DNA of 64,000 nt from Oscillospiraceae bacterium. Its GTDB lineage: Bacteria; Bacillota; Clostridia; UMGS1810. The DNA is taken from NCBI GenBank assembly GCA_015069095.1, contig SVJH01000003.1, positions 1 through 64,000 on the forward strand, in the 5' to 3' direction. Of this stretch, positions 25,777-35,355 are shown one piece after another. Made by a program: the position numbers and the translations under genes. How positions within the stretch are numbered: the first letter of the stretch is position 1; each line of letters starts with the position of its first letter. Under the pieces are notes generated by a model. The model made no database searches, was not told where the DNA came from, and saw nothing but the letters and a program-made list of their open reading frames with translations.

Positions 25777-26205
25777 TCACTGTTTTGTATATACAAGTTC
25801 ATATCTGTCATTATTTTTAAACTCTTCCCCATCAACACCCGTTGTGAGATTTTCGCCATTTTTTGTAAATGCCCAATAACTTTTTGTTTTGTTATAATCT
25901 GCAAAAATGCCGTTTACAGTTTTTACATAAAGTCCGTATGCACCTTTTTCGCCGGATACAAGATTATGCTCTAAAAGTGCTTCTCCAACTGTTTTGGCGT
26001 TTGTTTTTATTTTGAAAGTAACATTTTTATCTTCTGCTACAACTTTAACATAAAGTGTTTTTTCGCCACTACCGAATTCTTTGTCTTCTTTATATGTTGC
26101 GTCTGACCACAAATCGTTCTTATTACTTGAAGGCGCGCAAGATGAAAAAAGTGTAACTAAACAAAATATAACTAATATAAGACTAATAAATCTTTTTAAT
26201 TTCAT
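25777..26205 (-). CDS. DUF4430-type lipoprotein
   Basis: 142-residue exported lipoprotein. The signal peptide ends in the lipobox LFSSC, so the Cys is lipidated and the protein sits on the outer face of the membrane. The mature part resembles the DUF4430 / transcobalamin C-terminal-like fold (TVGEALLEHNLVSGEKGAYGLYVKTVNGI then SYWAFTKNGENLTTGVD). Members are found with surface or cobalamin-related proteins; the ligand is not known here. The ATG at 26205 has AAGGTG six bases upstream, better than the in-frame GTG three codons earlier. It is eleven bases downstream of the DSD1-type gene, so the whole 27.3-22.1 kb stretch may be one transcript. Confidence 0.8.
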   Translation of the reverse strand: MKLKRFISLILVIFCLVTLFSSCAPSSNKNDLWSDATYKEDKEFGSGEKTLYVKVVAEDKNVTFKIKTNAKTVGEALLEHNLVSGEKGAYGLYVKTVNGIFADYNKTKSYWAFTKNGENLTTGVDGEEFKNNDRYELVYTKQ

Positions 26206-26215
26206 ATGTAGCACC

Positions 26216-27277
26216 TTACTTTCCAGATGTTCTTGCAGTAACTAAAATTCTATCTACAACTTTTTCATTATCAACTACATAGATTTTATCGTGTAAATTA
26301 ACTGTTGAACAACAATGTGCAGGTATAAGAAGTATTTTATCACCGATATTTACACTATTTCTAAGGTTGTGAAGTTGAAAATGCTCTTCACTGGCAACAA
26401 TTGATTGTGCTTCATTATCAAGCACTATTGGCATTCCCTGGTCAACTCCGCACGTTTTTACGCCTGCATCAACAACTGTAATATTTTCATTTTTACTTAC
26501 AACAGTTGTCAAAATATAAAGCGAGTTTTTAAACGGCAAATCAAGGTTTTTGTATGTTGAATCCATAAATATGTAACTTCCTGCTTGAAGTTCGTTATAA
26601 AGCCCAGTTTTTGATTTAATAGTTGATGTTCCCGTGCTTCCGCCAGAAATAATTTTTGTTTCTATTTTCTTTTCTTTTAAAAATGCAACGAGTTTTTTAA
26701 TTTTTTCTTCGCTTTCTGTTGTATATTTTATTCTTTCTTCTTCACTTTCCATATGTGAAACGTGTCCTGCATACGCCTGCAAACCATCAAATTCAAGATT
26801 AGATGACTCGCCTATAAATTTTGCAAGTTCATAAATTTTATTTTCGTCAGTAAGACCACATCTTTGCATACCGATTTCATATTCAATAAGACAATGAACT
26901 ATGCTGCCTGAATTTTTTGCAGCAATCTCAAGTTTTTTTGCATTTTCCAAATCATCAACACAAACTGTTAATCTGCAGTCAAGTGCTAAATCAGCAAGTC
27001 TTCTTATTTTTTTATCATCTGTAATCTGATTTGCAATCAAAATATCTTCTATTCCAGAATCTGCAAGGTCAATCGCCTCGCTAAGTTTTGCGCAAGTCAT
27101 ACCTTTTGCACCATTTTGTATTTGCAAATGCGCAATAGCTGCACACTTATGTGATTTATAATGCGGACGAAGGCAAAGTGATGAATCTTTTAAGATTTTG
27201 TCCATTTCATTTATATTGTTTTTAAATATTTTTTCATCTAAAATAAGCGCAGGAGTTTCGATATTTTTTATATTCAT
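26216..27277 (-). CDS. DSD1-type PLP enzyme (D-threonine aldolase / D-serine dehydratase-like)
   Basis: 353-residue enzyme with an alanine-racemase-like N-terminal PLP barrel and a C-terminal metal-binding domain. The start NIETPALILDEKIFKNNI and RPHYKSHKCAAIA with the Schiff-base Lys are typical. IISGGSTGT contributes the phosphate site, and PAHCCSTVN near the C-terminus supplies the metal-binding His and Cys. Such enzymes cleave D-threonine-type 3-hydroxy amino acids or dehydrate D-serine; which one cannot be told. The ATG at 27277 is preferred over an upstream in-frame start that lies within the promoter region. Preceded by a consensus promoter. Confidence 0.87.
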   Translation of the reverse strand: MNIKNIETPALILDEKIFKNNINEMDKILKDSSLCLRPHYKSHKCAAIAHLQIQNGAKGMTCAKLSEAIDLADSGIEDILIANQITDDKKIRRLADLALDCRLTVCVDDLENAKKLEIAAKNSGSIVHCLIEYEIGMQRCGLTDENKIYELAKFIGESSNLEFDGLQAYAGHVSHMESEEERIKYTTESEEKIKKLVAFLKEKKIETKIISGGSTGTSTIKSKTGLYNELQAGSYIFMDSTYKNLDLPFKNSLYILTTVVSKNENITVVDAGVKTCGVDQGMPIVLDNEAQSIVASEEHFQLHNLRNSVNIGDKILLIPAHCCSTVNLHDKIYVVDNEKVVDRILVTARTSGK

Positions 27278-27311
27278 AAACTTACCACCCTTTTTACAAT
27301 TTAACGCGTAT

Positions 27312-27340
27312 ATTATACCACTTTTAAAATGAAATATCAA
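27312..27340 (-). promoter_or_regulatory. sigma-A promoter of the DSD1-type gene
   Basis: Minus-strand TTGATA (27335-27340), 17 bases, TATAAT (27312-27317). Confidence 0.8.
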
Positions 27341-27365
27341 CTGTTAAATATAAAGATAAAACAAA

Positions 27366-27397
27366 AAAACGATACCGATATATGCCGGTATCGTTTT
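27366..27397 (-). terminator. terminator of the signal-less GH10 gene
   Basis: Twelve-base perfect stem AAAACGATACCG / CGGTATCGTTTT with an eight-base loop and T-rich tail, just after the GH10 stop codon. Confidence 0.88.
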
Positions 27398-27406
27398 ATT
27401 AAATCA

Positions 27407-29257
27407 TTAGTCAAGTATAATTGTAACTGTATTGTCATTTCCCTTGCGGCAAATTGCATTAACTGTTTTTGTTTTTCCACCTTTTGACGCTGTTATTTCG
27501 TAGTCGCCATAAAAACCTCTTAAACTATACTGTCCGTCTGAATTTGTTTTGCCATTTTCACGCGTCCAGAATTTATTATAGAATAGGTCTATAAACTGCT
27601 CACCACTTGGTTTTATATTCCAATTTTCATCGTATACAGGCGAAATTTTCTGCCAGTGTGTGCCATCGTAGCATCCCCACATATATATTCCTTCTACTAA
27701 TTCATGACTAAACATTGTAATAAGAATATCACGGGTAAAACTTGCATTTAGTTCTTCATCTTTAATGTTCACATCAAATTCTGTGATTTTAAGTTTTTTG
27801 CCAAATGTTGCAAGTCTTTCAAGGTCTGCATAAAATCTTGTAGGATCACAAGTTGTTCCAAAATGGCCCTGAACACCAATACCATCAATTTTTGCACCAT
27901 TACTTATTGTTTCTTCAATAATTTTGCTATAATACTCAACAGTATTGCTATCGCCAGTTATTGCAGTTTCGTTGATAAAACGTCCTGTATTTGGAACGGC
28001 TTGTTCTGCCCACTTAAACCAATCAGCTATAAATTCTTTCCCATATCTTGATATGTAAATTCCGATTTGTTTCTGATAAAGTATAGTAAGTTCGTTTGTA
28101 ACATCCCAGTCAATAAAATCGTTTTCGTATTCTTTTGCAATTTTAAAAACATGATCTTTCATTCTCTTTGAAAGTTTCTCTTTATCATCAATAATATCAG
28201 GCAAATCATCAGGAATAGACGCATTGCCACGCACAAGATTTAGTTTGTCCCATACTAAAACGTGTCCACGAAGATTAACAACACCATTTTGTTTGAGCCA
28301 TTCCACTGTGCTTCTTATCTTATCTTTATCTGCTCTTTCCCAAGCACCCCATTTTGTATCACTTTCAAATACTGCACCATTAAATAAACTTACAACTGCT
28401 TTTCGCATATTTTTGTTGTGATCATTATCATCTACAAGTGTCGATGAAACAATGGTTCCAAGTTGAAACTCACTTTCTGTCATATTGATTTTTACATCAG
28501 CATCATCAACTTTATTTCCGTTTTTATCTTTAACAATAACGTTTATATCGCCTTTTCTTATTTTTTCAATTCTCTCAAACGCTTCTTTTCTCCATGCAGC
28601 GCCTCTTTCCATTCCCTTATATCCAACAGATGCAGGCATATCTTCTGTTTTTATATCTTTGCCGTAATTTTTAACAGAAAATCCGCCAATTTCTACAACC
28701 TGCTCATAAAAACCAAGGCGTACAGGTGCCCAGCAAATTTTTCCTTCAAAGCCCTCTCCTACTTCAATAGGAAAATATGCCACTTGCCATTTTGGTCCTG
28801 CACTAACATTCCCCTGCAGAAGTTTTCCACCGGGTTTGCTTTCAAAAACAACTTGAATTTGTCCTGATTTTGTTTCAGGTACACCACCTGAAATAGTTCT
28901 TAAGTAAACTGTAAGTAAAAGTTTATCTCCTACTTCAATAGGATTTGTAAGTTCATTTAAAAGTTGAATTTTGTATGTATTTGAAGGAACTTCGCTAACT
29001 GTTGCCCTTATTGCTTTATTAAACGGCATACCTTCTACATCTACTACTTCAATCTTTCCATATTCCTCGCCTAAAAGGTTGCATTTTAAAAAATCATCTT
29101 CCGAAATCACTATTTCGCCTTCTCCAAGATTTTTTAAAAGTTCCTCAGGCGGTGTAATGTCTTTATAAAAGATTAAATCATCAAAACTGTTTGATTTTGC
29201 AAATGAAGTCGGAACTGGTCTTTTAGAAGGAGCACCTAAAATTTCAATATTTTTCAT
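27407..29257 (-). CDS. GH10 xylanase without signal peptide
   Basis: 616 residues. Residues 20-225 form a beta-rich carbohydrate-binding-like region and residues 235-265 a linker. The GH10 barrel follows with RGHVLVWDK, the acid/base Glu in DWDVTNEL and the nucleophile Glu in KITEFDVN. The C-terminus is a small beta-sandwich of the carboxypeptidase-regulatory type. It is a paralogue of the secreted enzyme at 58270-61224 but lacks that protein's first 360 residues (signal peptide, stalk and first binding module). It begins MKNIEILG with no export signal, so it probably cleaves imported xylo-oligosaccharides inside the cell. It has its own terminator; no clear promoter was found upstream. Confidence 0.88.
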   Translation of the reverse strand: MKNIEILGAPSKRPVPTSFAKSNSFDDLIFYKDITPPEELLKNLGEGEIVISEDDFLKCNLLGEEYGKIEVVDVEGMPFNKAIRATVSEVPSNTYKIQLLNELTNPIEVGDKLLLTVYLRTISGGVPETKSGQIQVVFESKPGGKLLQGNVSAGPKWQVAYFPIEVGEGFEGKICWAPVRLGFYEQVVEIGGFSVKNYGKDIKTEDMPASVGYKGMERGAAWRKEAFERIEKIRKGDINVIVKDKNGNKVDDADVKINMTESEFQLGTIVSSTLVDDNDHNKNMRKAVVSLFNGAVFESDTKWGAWERADKDKIRSTVEWLKQNGVVNLRGHVLVWDKLNLVRGNASIPDDLPDIIDDKEKLSKRMKDHVFKIAKEYENDFIDWDVTNELTILYQKQIGIYISRYGKEFIADWFKWAEQAVPNTGRFINETAITGDSNTVEYYSKIIEETISNGAKIDGIGVQGHFGTTCDPTRFYADLERLATFGKKLKITEFDVNIKDEELNASFTRDILITMFSHELVEGIYMWGCYDGTHWQKISPVYDENWNIKPSGEQFIDLFYNKFWTRENGKTNSDGQYSLRGFYGDYEITASKGGKTKTVNAICRKGNDNTVTIILD

Positions 29258-29555
29258 TTCCTTTTCCCCTTTTTTATATCTTGCCTATATGACATCTATA
29301 CTTAAATTTTCGATACAAGACTATATTATTCCTTCTTTAATTTTACAACTTTGTGTACTACGTGTGTCCAACCGCATGAAATACAACCCAAAAAAACACA
29401 AAAACTATCATTCTCTGTGAAAGCAGAAGCATAAAGATATTTTATAAAGTTCGTTTTGCGAAGTAAAAATACTTTTTTATTCTCTATTATCTCTTAGCTG
29501 GAAACGACAATTTTTAGAGAATAGCGAAGAGTGAAAAGTGAATAGGTAAGAATAC
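29258..29555. other. non-coding gap between GH10 and tRNA cluster
   Basis: About 300 bases with no credible gene. A weak dyad ATTCTCTA / TAGAGAAT lies near 29475-29525, and a fragment GAAACGACAATTTT near 29505 repeats part of the tRNA terminator. The upstream region of the GH10 gene must be here, but I see no convincing -35/-10 pair. Confidence 0.5.
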
Positions 29556-29601
29556 AAAAAGAAACGACAACTTTCGCATACGAAAATTGTCGTTTCTTTT
29601 T
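29556..29601 (-). terminator. terminator of the tRNA cluster
   Basis: Stem AAAAAGAAACGACAA / TTGTCGTTTCTTTTT with an internal TTTCG/CGAAA extension, ending where tRNA-Lys ends. Confidence 0.85.
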
Positions 29602-29676
29602 GGTGAGCCATCCGCGATTCGAACGCGGGACACCTTGATTAAAAGTCAAGTGCTCTGCCGGCTGAGCTAATGGCCC
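29601..29676 (-). tRNA. tRNA-Lys (anticodon UUU)
   Basis: Minus-strand cloverleaf beginning GGGCCATTAGCTCAG. The anticodon loop is CTTTTAA, the T-loop GTTCGAATC, and the 3' CCA is encoded. 76 bases. Last of five tRNA genes in the transcript. Confidence 0.95.
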
Positions 29677-29698
29677 GTATTAAATTTTTAAAAAAAGT

Positions 29699-29776
29699 TG
29701 GCTGGGCTGGCTGGACTCGAACCAACGAAAATGCCAGAATCAAAATCTGGTGCCTTACCGACTTGGCTACAGCCCA
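29699..29776 (-). tRNA. tRNA-Gln (anticodon UUG)
   Basis: Begins TGGGCTGTAGCCAAG, the typical Gln 5' end with a weak first pair. The anticodon loop is TTTTGAT, the T-loop GTTCGAGTC, and CCA is encoded. Confidence 0.94.
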
Positions 29777-29789
29777 ATACTAAACCAAA

Positions 29790-29867
29790 TGGGGTGGATA
29801 ATCGGATTCGAACCGATGGCCTCTAGAGCCACAATCTAGCGCTCTAACCAACTGAGCTATACCCACC
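29790..29867 (-). tRNA. tRNA-His (anticodon GUG)
   Basis: The anticodon loop is TTGTGGC. The acceptor stem has eight pairs with an encoded G(-1) opposite C73, the identity element of tRNA-His. CCA is encoded. Confidence 0.95.
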
Positions 29868-29886
29868 ATGTAAGTATAAACAAAAG

Positions 29887-29963
<77 letters not shown>

Positions 29964-29996
29964 ATATAAACCCTTTAAACTACATTAAAAATATAG

Positions 29997-30071
29997 TGGA
30001 GCGGGTGATGGGAATCGAACCCACACAATCAGCTTGGAAGGCTGAGATTCTAGCCATTGAACTACACCCGC
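29997..30071 (-). tRNA. tRNA-Gly (anticodon UCC)
   Basis: Begins GCGGGTGTAGTTCAATGG. The anticodon loop is CTTCCAA, the T-loop GTTCGATTC, and CCA is encoded. First tRNA after the promoters. Confidence 0.95.
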
Positions 30072-30106
30072 ATAATATGTTTCGTAGTCATTCAGCCGAC
30101 TTAAAT

Positions 30107-30135
30107 ATTGTAGCAAATCTTTTTTGATTTGTCAA
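30107..30135 (-). promoter_or_regulatory. tRNA operon promoter P2 (proximal)
   Basis: TTGACA (30130-30135), 17 bases, TACAAT (30107-30112) on the minus strand. Transcription would start about 30 bases before tRNA-Gly. Confidence 0.85.
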
Positions 30136-30204
30136 TACTTTTTTTCATATTTTTAAGTATTTTTTTGATTTAGTCTTTTTAGCTCTCGCCAACCGACTTT
30201 TAGT

Positions 30205-30233
30205 ATTATACACGTTTTATACTACTTTGTCAA
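30205..30233 (-). promoter_or_regulatory. tRNA operon promoter P1 (distal)
   Basis: Perfect TTGACA (30228-30233), 17 bases, TATAAT (30205-30210) on the minus strand, followed by a G+C-richer stretch reading GTCGGTTGGCGAG near the start site. Tandem with P2, as is usual for stable-RNA operons. Confidence 0.85.
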
Positions 30234-30340
30234 CACTTTTATTTAAATTTTTTCATTTTTTTCTATATTTTTCTTTTTTTATAAAATTATACTTTATTTT
30301 GTGCATAATTTATTGTTTTATACATTATTTTGAAATATAA

Positions 30341-30375
30341 ATAAAGCAAGACAAATTTATTTTGCCCTGCTTTAT
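30341..30375 (-). terminator. terminator of the stalk-CE2 gene
   Basis: Fifteen-pair stem (ATAAAGCA on one side, TGCTTTAT on the other) with two G-U pairs when transcribed from the minus strand. The A/T-rich stretch 30236-30340 holds nothing recognisable. Confidence 0.7.
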
Positions 30376-30384
30376 ATTTTTATG

Positions 30385-32856
30385 TTAGTTCCAAATTCCA
30401 GGGATTGAGTTTATTTTTGCTACAAGTTCCTCAGCCATTTCGATATCGGTTGTATAATATGGATGCTTATTTACGCCAGTACTATCAAATTTAGTAAATG
30501 TAAAATGAATGATTTTTTTGTCATTTAAACTTTCAATAACTTCTTTTGCTTCATTCTGATAACATCCTGATGGTTTTGAACATCCTATAATTGTAGCATT
30601 TGGATAATAACCTCTAAGTTCAAGTAAAAAGTCTTTATATCCTGCTTTAAAGTACTCAGGATCACTTCCCTTTACAGGAGTACCGCTGTAATCGTTTGTT
30701 CCAAGAAATACAACAACTATCTGCGGAATAAATTTTGAATAATCCCATGGCGTGGTTTCGCTCATTGTGCTTGTAACAAGTGTAGAATTTTTAATTCTTA
30801 GCGGCATTGTATTTTTTATACTTTTTGTAGCACTGTCTGTATTGTTCATTGTTGCTCCGGCACCTGATGCAGATTCAATATTTGCATCAGCATCAAGAAG
30901 TTGTGATGCAATGTAAGCATAACTTAAACAACCGTCTGTGTTTTCTGGAGTTTTCTTATTTCCGCCAAGCTCCAAATTTCCATATCCTGAAGTATACGAA
31001 TCTCCGATAAATTCAATTTTTCTTACCTTTGCTTCTGTCGGTTTTACATTATCTGCTTTAACGTATTTAAGCATTATGCCATCGTCTGCATTGTTTCCTT
31101 CAGAAGAACGGATAAATCTTACTGTATGCTGTTTATCGGCTAAATCTTCTTCAAAAAGTTTATACCAACCTTTTTTTGTAATCTTAAGTCTTTTATGTTC
31201 TTTAGAACCGTCTAAAAACACACCAAAATATTTGTTCTGATTTTCATTTGATACTTTTGAAACATAAACATAAGCGTTTTTGCCTGTAAATTTAAACTCT
31301 ATTCCGCTTGCACTCCAGTTAAACGGATAACCATCTTTAAATTTATCTGTTCTTCCGATAAATTTTACTGTGTCTTCGCTGATTTCTATTGCATCTTCTC
31401 CTACAATTGCATTTTCATCAATAGTTGTATCTTCAACAACTGTTATATCATCAAAATACAATACTTTTGCGATTTCTTTTGTATTCTGGTCAAAACCTAT
31501 CTGATTAAGCCCCTGTTTTGTATACTCATAAGGCAAAACAATTTGTGTCCATTCGCCTTTTTTGATTGCTTTCGATGTTACTGCAACAGGGCTAAATGCA
31601 TTTTCTGTACCTGTTGTGCTGTAAATACCCATTCTTACTCCCGTATCGCAATTTGGAGAAAGCACCCATACAGATATTTTGAATTTTTTACCCATATCAG
31701 CATCAGAAAGCATATTTAAAACTTTTACTCTGTTTGAAGAAATTTTTATATCTCCCATTTTAAGAGATTTGCCTTTTTTTGATGTATGGTCGTATTCATT
31801 TGATACAACAACTGCACTTACAATCTGCTCACCGCCGGCAATAAAATCTTTATTGTGAACAAACTCTGTCATATTATCAAATGTCATATTTCTGCCATCT
31901 GTTAGTACAGGTGCATTTTCATTTTTTTCTTCAGAAGATGTGCCTGTAGATGTATCTCCATAAATTTTAACATCATCAACAACTATTGTTTTTACTACAT
32001 CCACACCTGTTGGCTGACCAAAACCAAGTTGTGTTATTATTTCGTTTGTATGTGTATATGTAAATTTAACGTTTTTCCATACATTCTGAGTTGTAGTTAC
32101 AGTGTTAGACATAAGTGGTACCATTGCATACTGTGTATTTACATCTGAATACATACCCACTAAAACTTCACCGGAATTATCAGGTGTAAGAATTTTAGCC
32201 TCAATAGTAAATGTTTTACCTAAATCTGCTTTTGTAAAGACATCTTTTAATTTTAGTCTGTGGCTCTGTGCAGTTCTTTGCGCAAGAACAAGTGCTTTGC
32301 CACTTCCGTTTGCATCATATTTATCTAAAACCGATACACAACTTGAACTGTATGCTCCGCCAAGAATATAATCTGTGCCATTACTAAAAGAACCGCTATT
32401 GAAATTCCATTCTTTGAATACATCTAATTTGACGTTGTTTTCAATTATAACTGTTTTTGTAGCATCGTCCCAGTCTACTTTGCATCCTAATGATTCAGAA
32501 ATAAATCTAACAGGAACAAGTGTACGGCTATTTACAATTTGTGCAGGAACATCAAGAATAGTATCTTTTCCGTTTACTTTTGCAGTAGTATTGTTAATTT
32601 GAAGTGAAACTACTGTAGAATCTAAAGTTCCTGTTGCACATTTTGTAGCGTCATCCCACTCTACTTTCGCACCAAGACCTTCAAATATTGCACGAAGCGG
32701 AACAAGTGTTCTCCCTTCTACAATAATCGGAGCCTGATCCATTTTAAGTTTAGTTCCGTTCAATATAATTTTTATTTCATTTTCCGCAAATGATACACAA
32801 GAAAAACATGAAATAATCATTATAATTGAAAGAATAGTTGATAACAATTTTTTCAT
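30385..32856 (-). CDS. secreted stalk-domain protein with CE2-like acetyl (xylan) esterase
   Basis: 823 residues. A signal peptide (1-24, ending SFAEN) is followed by a copper-amine-oxidase-type stalk domain at 27-145, with two repeats of GRTLVPLRAIFEGLGAKVEWDD and RTLVPVRFISESLG. Two carbohydrate-binding-like beta-sandwiches follow (about 150-300 and 325-480). Residues 490-600 are the CE2 jelly-roll, and a C-terminal SGNH hydrolase has FIGDSYTSGYGN (nucleophile Ser), FLGTNDYSG and NKHPYYTT (catalytic His). CE2 enzymes remove acetyl groups from xylan or mannan. The stalk probably holds the enzyme at the cell surface, and the same stalk is found on the GH10 enzyme at 58270-61224. Confidence 0.88.
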   Translation of the reverse strand: MKKLLSTILSIIMIISCFSCVSFAENEIKIILNGTKLKMDQAPIIVEGRTLVPLRAIFEGLGAKVEWDDATKCATGTLDSTVVSLQINNTTAKVNGKDTILDVPAQIVNSRTLVPVRFISESLGCKVDWDDATKTVIIENNVKLDVFKEWNFNSGSFSNGTDYILGGAYSSSCVSVLDKYDANGSGKALVLAQRTAQSHRLKLKDVFTKADLGKTFTIEAKILTPDNSGEVLVGMYSDVNTQYAMVPLMSNTVTTTQNVWKNVKFTYTHTNEIITQLGFGQPTGVDVVKTIVVDDVKIYGDTSTGTSSEEKNENAPVLTDGRNMTFDNMTEFVHNKDFIAGGEQIVSAVVVSNEYDHTSKKGKSLKMGDIKISSNRVKVLNMLSDADMGKKFKISVWVLSPNCDTGVRMGIYSTTGTENAFSPVAVTSKAIKKGEWTQIVLPYEYTKQGLNQIGFDQNTKEIAKVLYFDDITVVEDTTIDENAIVGEDAIEISEDTVKFIGRTDKFKDGYPFNWSASGIEFKFTGKNAYVYVSKVSNENQNKYFGVFLDGSKEHKRLKITKKGWYKLFEEDLADKQHTVRFIRSSEGNNADDGIMLKYVKADNVKPTEAKVRKIEFIGDSYTSGYGNLELGGNKKTPENTDGCLSYAYIASQLLDADANIESASGAGATMNNTDSATKSIKNTMPLRIKNSTLVTSTMSETTPWDYSKFIPQIVVVFLGTNDYSGTPVKGSDPEYFKAGYKDFLLELRGYYPNATIIGCSKPSGCYQNEAKEVIESLNDKKIIHFTFTKFDSTGVNKHPYYTTDIEMAEELVAKINSIPGIWN

Positions 32857-32887
32857 TTTTATTTCTCCTTTTTAGTTTTATACTTTA

Positions 32888-32916
32888 ATTTTAATATTTT
32901 CAAAAAATAATGTCAA
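32888..32916 (-). promoter_or_regulatory. promoter of the stalk-CE2 gene
   Basis: Minus-strand TTGACA (32911-32916), 17 bases, TAAAAT (32888-32893). Confidence 0.75.
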
Positions 32917-32985
32917 TAAAATTTAATTAACAATAAAGAATTTTGATATTTTTTAAAATAATTATAAAGAATTTTTATATAAAAC

Positions 32986-33018
32986 AAAAAGTCTGCCTTA
33001 AAATCGGCAGACTTTTTT
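32986..33018 (-). terminator. terminator of the ClpE-like gene
   Basis: Stem AAAAAGTCTGCC / GGCAGACTTTTTT with an eight-base loop directly after the stop codon. Confidence 0.88.
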
Positions 33019-33022
33019 GCTG

Positions 33023-35287
33023 TTATTTTAGTGATACTTCTATTTCGTCTTTTTTGACATCAACAACAAGTTTTTGCTTTCCGTCTGTTTCTTCTTTTAA
33101 AAGAATTTCAGCAATTTTATCTTCTATTCTGTTTTGAATTTCACGTCGGAGTGGTCTTGCTCCGTATTTTGGATAGTAACCTTTTTCGATTATAAAATCT
33201 TTAGCCTTATCCTTTATTTCAAGTTTAAGTCCCATTTTTTCGATTTCAAGATGTAAATCTTTGAGCATTAAATCAAGAATTTTTACAAGTTCTTCTTTTT
33301 TTAGTTCTTTAAATTCAATAATCGCATCTATTCTGTTTAAAAATTCAGGGCGGAATGTTTCTTTAAGTGCTTTTTCAATTTTTACATTAAGTTTTCCGCC
33401 ATCTTCTGTGTTGAATCCCATATTGTTTGCACCAACACTTGTGCCTGCATTTGATGTCATTATAATAATGGTATTTTCAAAATTTACACATCTTCCCTGA
33501 CTGTCTGTTACTCTGCCATCATCTAAAATCTGAAGAAGAATGTTAAACACGTCCTGATGCGCTTTTTCTATTTCATCAAGAAGTATTACAGAATAAGGTT
33601 TTCTTCGCACCTTTTCAGTAAGCTGACCTGCATCGTCATATCCGACATATCCCGGAGGTGCGCCAATAATTTTAGACACAGCGTGTTTTTCCATATATTC
33701 ACTCATATCAATTCTTATAAGTGAAGATTCATCGTCAAAAAGCGACTCGGCAAGTGCTTTTACAAGTTCAGTCTTACCAACACCTGTAGGTCCGATAAAT
33801 ATAAATGATACAGGACGTTTTTTAAGCATTTTAAGAACTCTGTTTCGTCTTACCGCTTTTGATACAGCTTTTACTGCTTCATCCTGCCCTATTACTCTTT
33901 TATGAAGTCTTTCTTCTAAATTCAAAAGTTTTTCTTTATCTGTTTCTGTAATATTTTTAACAGGAATTCCTGTCCATAATTCTATAACGGCTGCAACATC
34001 GGAAAGTGTAATTTTTTCTTCTTTTTGAAGCTTTTTAAATCCTTCAAGTTCGCCTTCAAGTTTGCATTTTTCACTTTTTAGTGTTGCAATCTTTTCATAT
34101 TCTGTATTTTCAGTATCCGCCTCAAGTGCTTCAATATCAAGTGTAATTTCTTTTAGTTTCTGACTTGTTTCTATTACATTTTTTGAATACGGATTTTTAA
34201 TGTTTATTTTTGATGCTGCTTCATCGACAATATCTATCGCTTTATCAGGCAAAAATCTGTTTGAGATGTATTTACATGATAAATCAATTATTTCACGAAG
34301 AAGTGAGTCGTCAATTGTTACATTGTGATAACTTTCATAATAATTTTTTATACCGCAAAGAATATCAAATGTTTCTTCTCTTGTAGGCTCTTCAATATTT
34401 ACAGACTGAAAACGTCTTTCAAGAGCAGCATCTTTTTCTATATGCTTTCTGTATTCAGTAGGTGTAGTTGCACCGATAATTTGAATATCGCCTTTTGTAA
34501 GCGCAGGTTTTAAGATGTTTCCTGCATTCATTGCACCGTCTGCATCGCCTGCAGATGCAATAGAATGGATTTCATCTATCACAAGAATAACATTATCATC
34601 TTTAGCTTCTTCAATAATGCTTTTCATTCTGCTTTCAAACTGGCCCCTGTACTGAGTTCCTGCAACAATAGATGACATATCAAGAAGATAAACCTGCGCA
34701 TCAATTAAACGCTCTGGAACATCTCTTGACACTATTTTTTGTGCAATACCTTCTGCAATTGCAGTTTTACCTACACCAGGTGCACCAAGAAGCACTGGAT
34801 TATTTTTAGATCTTCTGTTAAGTATTTGAATAACTCTTTCGATTTCTTTTTCTCTTCCTATTACTTTATCCAAAAGGTCGTGCTTTGCTTTTTCAGTTAA
34901 ATTTATTCCAAAATTATTAAGCGCTTTTTTCTTTTTCTTTTCGTTTTTTATATTCTGCTTTGTTTTTTTATCACTTATCGGAATTTTTGATTCGCTTACT
35001 TCACTATTTTCAGGTTCAAGTTCCATTAAATTCGACTCTCCGCCAAACATTTCACTAAAACTTTCCATTATGCTTTGCGGATCAAATGTTTCATCATCTA
35101 AGTTTTCTATCATACTATCGAGCATATCAGATGGTATTCCCGTTTGCTCTGCTAACTGTTCTTTATTTGTTATGCCCATTTTAAATGCGCATGGAAGACA
35201 GTATCCTTCGTTTACCCTATTTGTTCCTTCTATTTTAGACACAAACACTACTGCCGGTCTTTCGTTACAAACAGAACACATTTTCAT
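33023..35287 (-). CDS. ClpE-like AAA+ unfoldase with N-terminal zinc finger
   Basis: Hsp100-type ATPase of 754 residues that would feed proteins to ClpP. The N-terminus carries a four-Cys zinc finger (CSVC ... CLPC) in place of the Clp-N repeat, as in ClpE. The first AAA module has [15 protein letters not shown] and LVIDEIHS; a short middle coiled coil (about 380-440) follows. The second module has [16 protein letters not shown] and [10 protein letters not shown]. The ATG at 35287 lies behind GGGGTGAT; the in-frame GTG at 35296 is rejected because it forms part of that site. No ctsR or mcsAB partners are adjacent. Confidence 0.9.
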   Translation of the reverse strand: MKMCSVCNERPAVVFVSKIEGTNRVNEGYCLPCAFKMGITNKEQLAEQTGIPSDMLDSMIENLDDETFDPQSIMESFSEMFGGESNLMELEPENSEVSESKIPISDKKTKQNIKNEKKKKKALNNFGINLTEKAKHDLLDKVIGREKEIERVIQILNRRSKNNPVLLGAPGVGKTAIAEGIAQKIVSRDVPERLIDAQVYLLDMSSIVAGTQYRGQFESRMKSIIEEAKDDNVILVIDEIHSIASAGDADGAMNAGNILKPALTKGDIQIIGATTPTEYRKHIEKDAALERRFQSVNIEEPTREETFDILCGIKNYYESYHNVTIDDSLLREIIDLSCKYISNRFLPDKAIDIVDEAASKINIKNPYSKNVIETSQKLKEITLDIEALEADTENTEYEKIATLKSEKCKLEGELEGFKKLQKEEKITLSDVAAVIELWTGIPVKNITETDKEKLLNLEERLHKRVIGQDEAVKAVSKAVRRNRVLKMLKKRPVSFIFIGPTGVGKTELVKALAESLFDDESSLIRIDMSEYMEKHAVSKIIGAPPGYVGYDDAGQLTEKVRRKPYSVILLDEIEKAHQDVFNILLQILDDGRVTDSQGRCVNFENTIIIMTSNAGTSVGANNMGFNTEDGGKLNVKIEKALKETFRPEFLNRIDAIIEFKELKKEELVKILDLMLKDLHLEIEKMGLKLEIKDKAKDFIIEKGYYPKYGARPLRREIQNRIEDKIAEILLKEETDGKQKLVVDVKKDEIEVSLK

Positions 35288-35355
35288 TTTTATCACCCCA
35301 ACTTCGCTGATTGAGGCATAGAAGAAATCTTCTATGCCCCATTTTGTGTTTGTTA

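Noticed and set aside
29473-29530. Sixth tRNA or small RNA upstream of the GH10 gene
   Set aside because: The weak dyad cannot form a cloverleaf and has no promoter or T-loop sequence.
35315-35338. Rho-independent terminator between glmM and the ClpE-like gene
   Set aside because: The 11-base stem GGCATAGAAGA/TCTTCTATGCC is clear, but there is no T run after it in the direction of transcription; kept only as a hairpin of unknown role.
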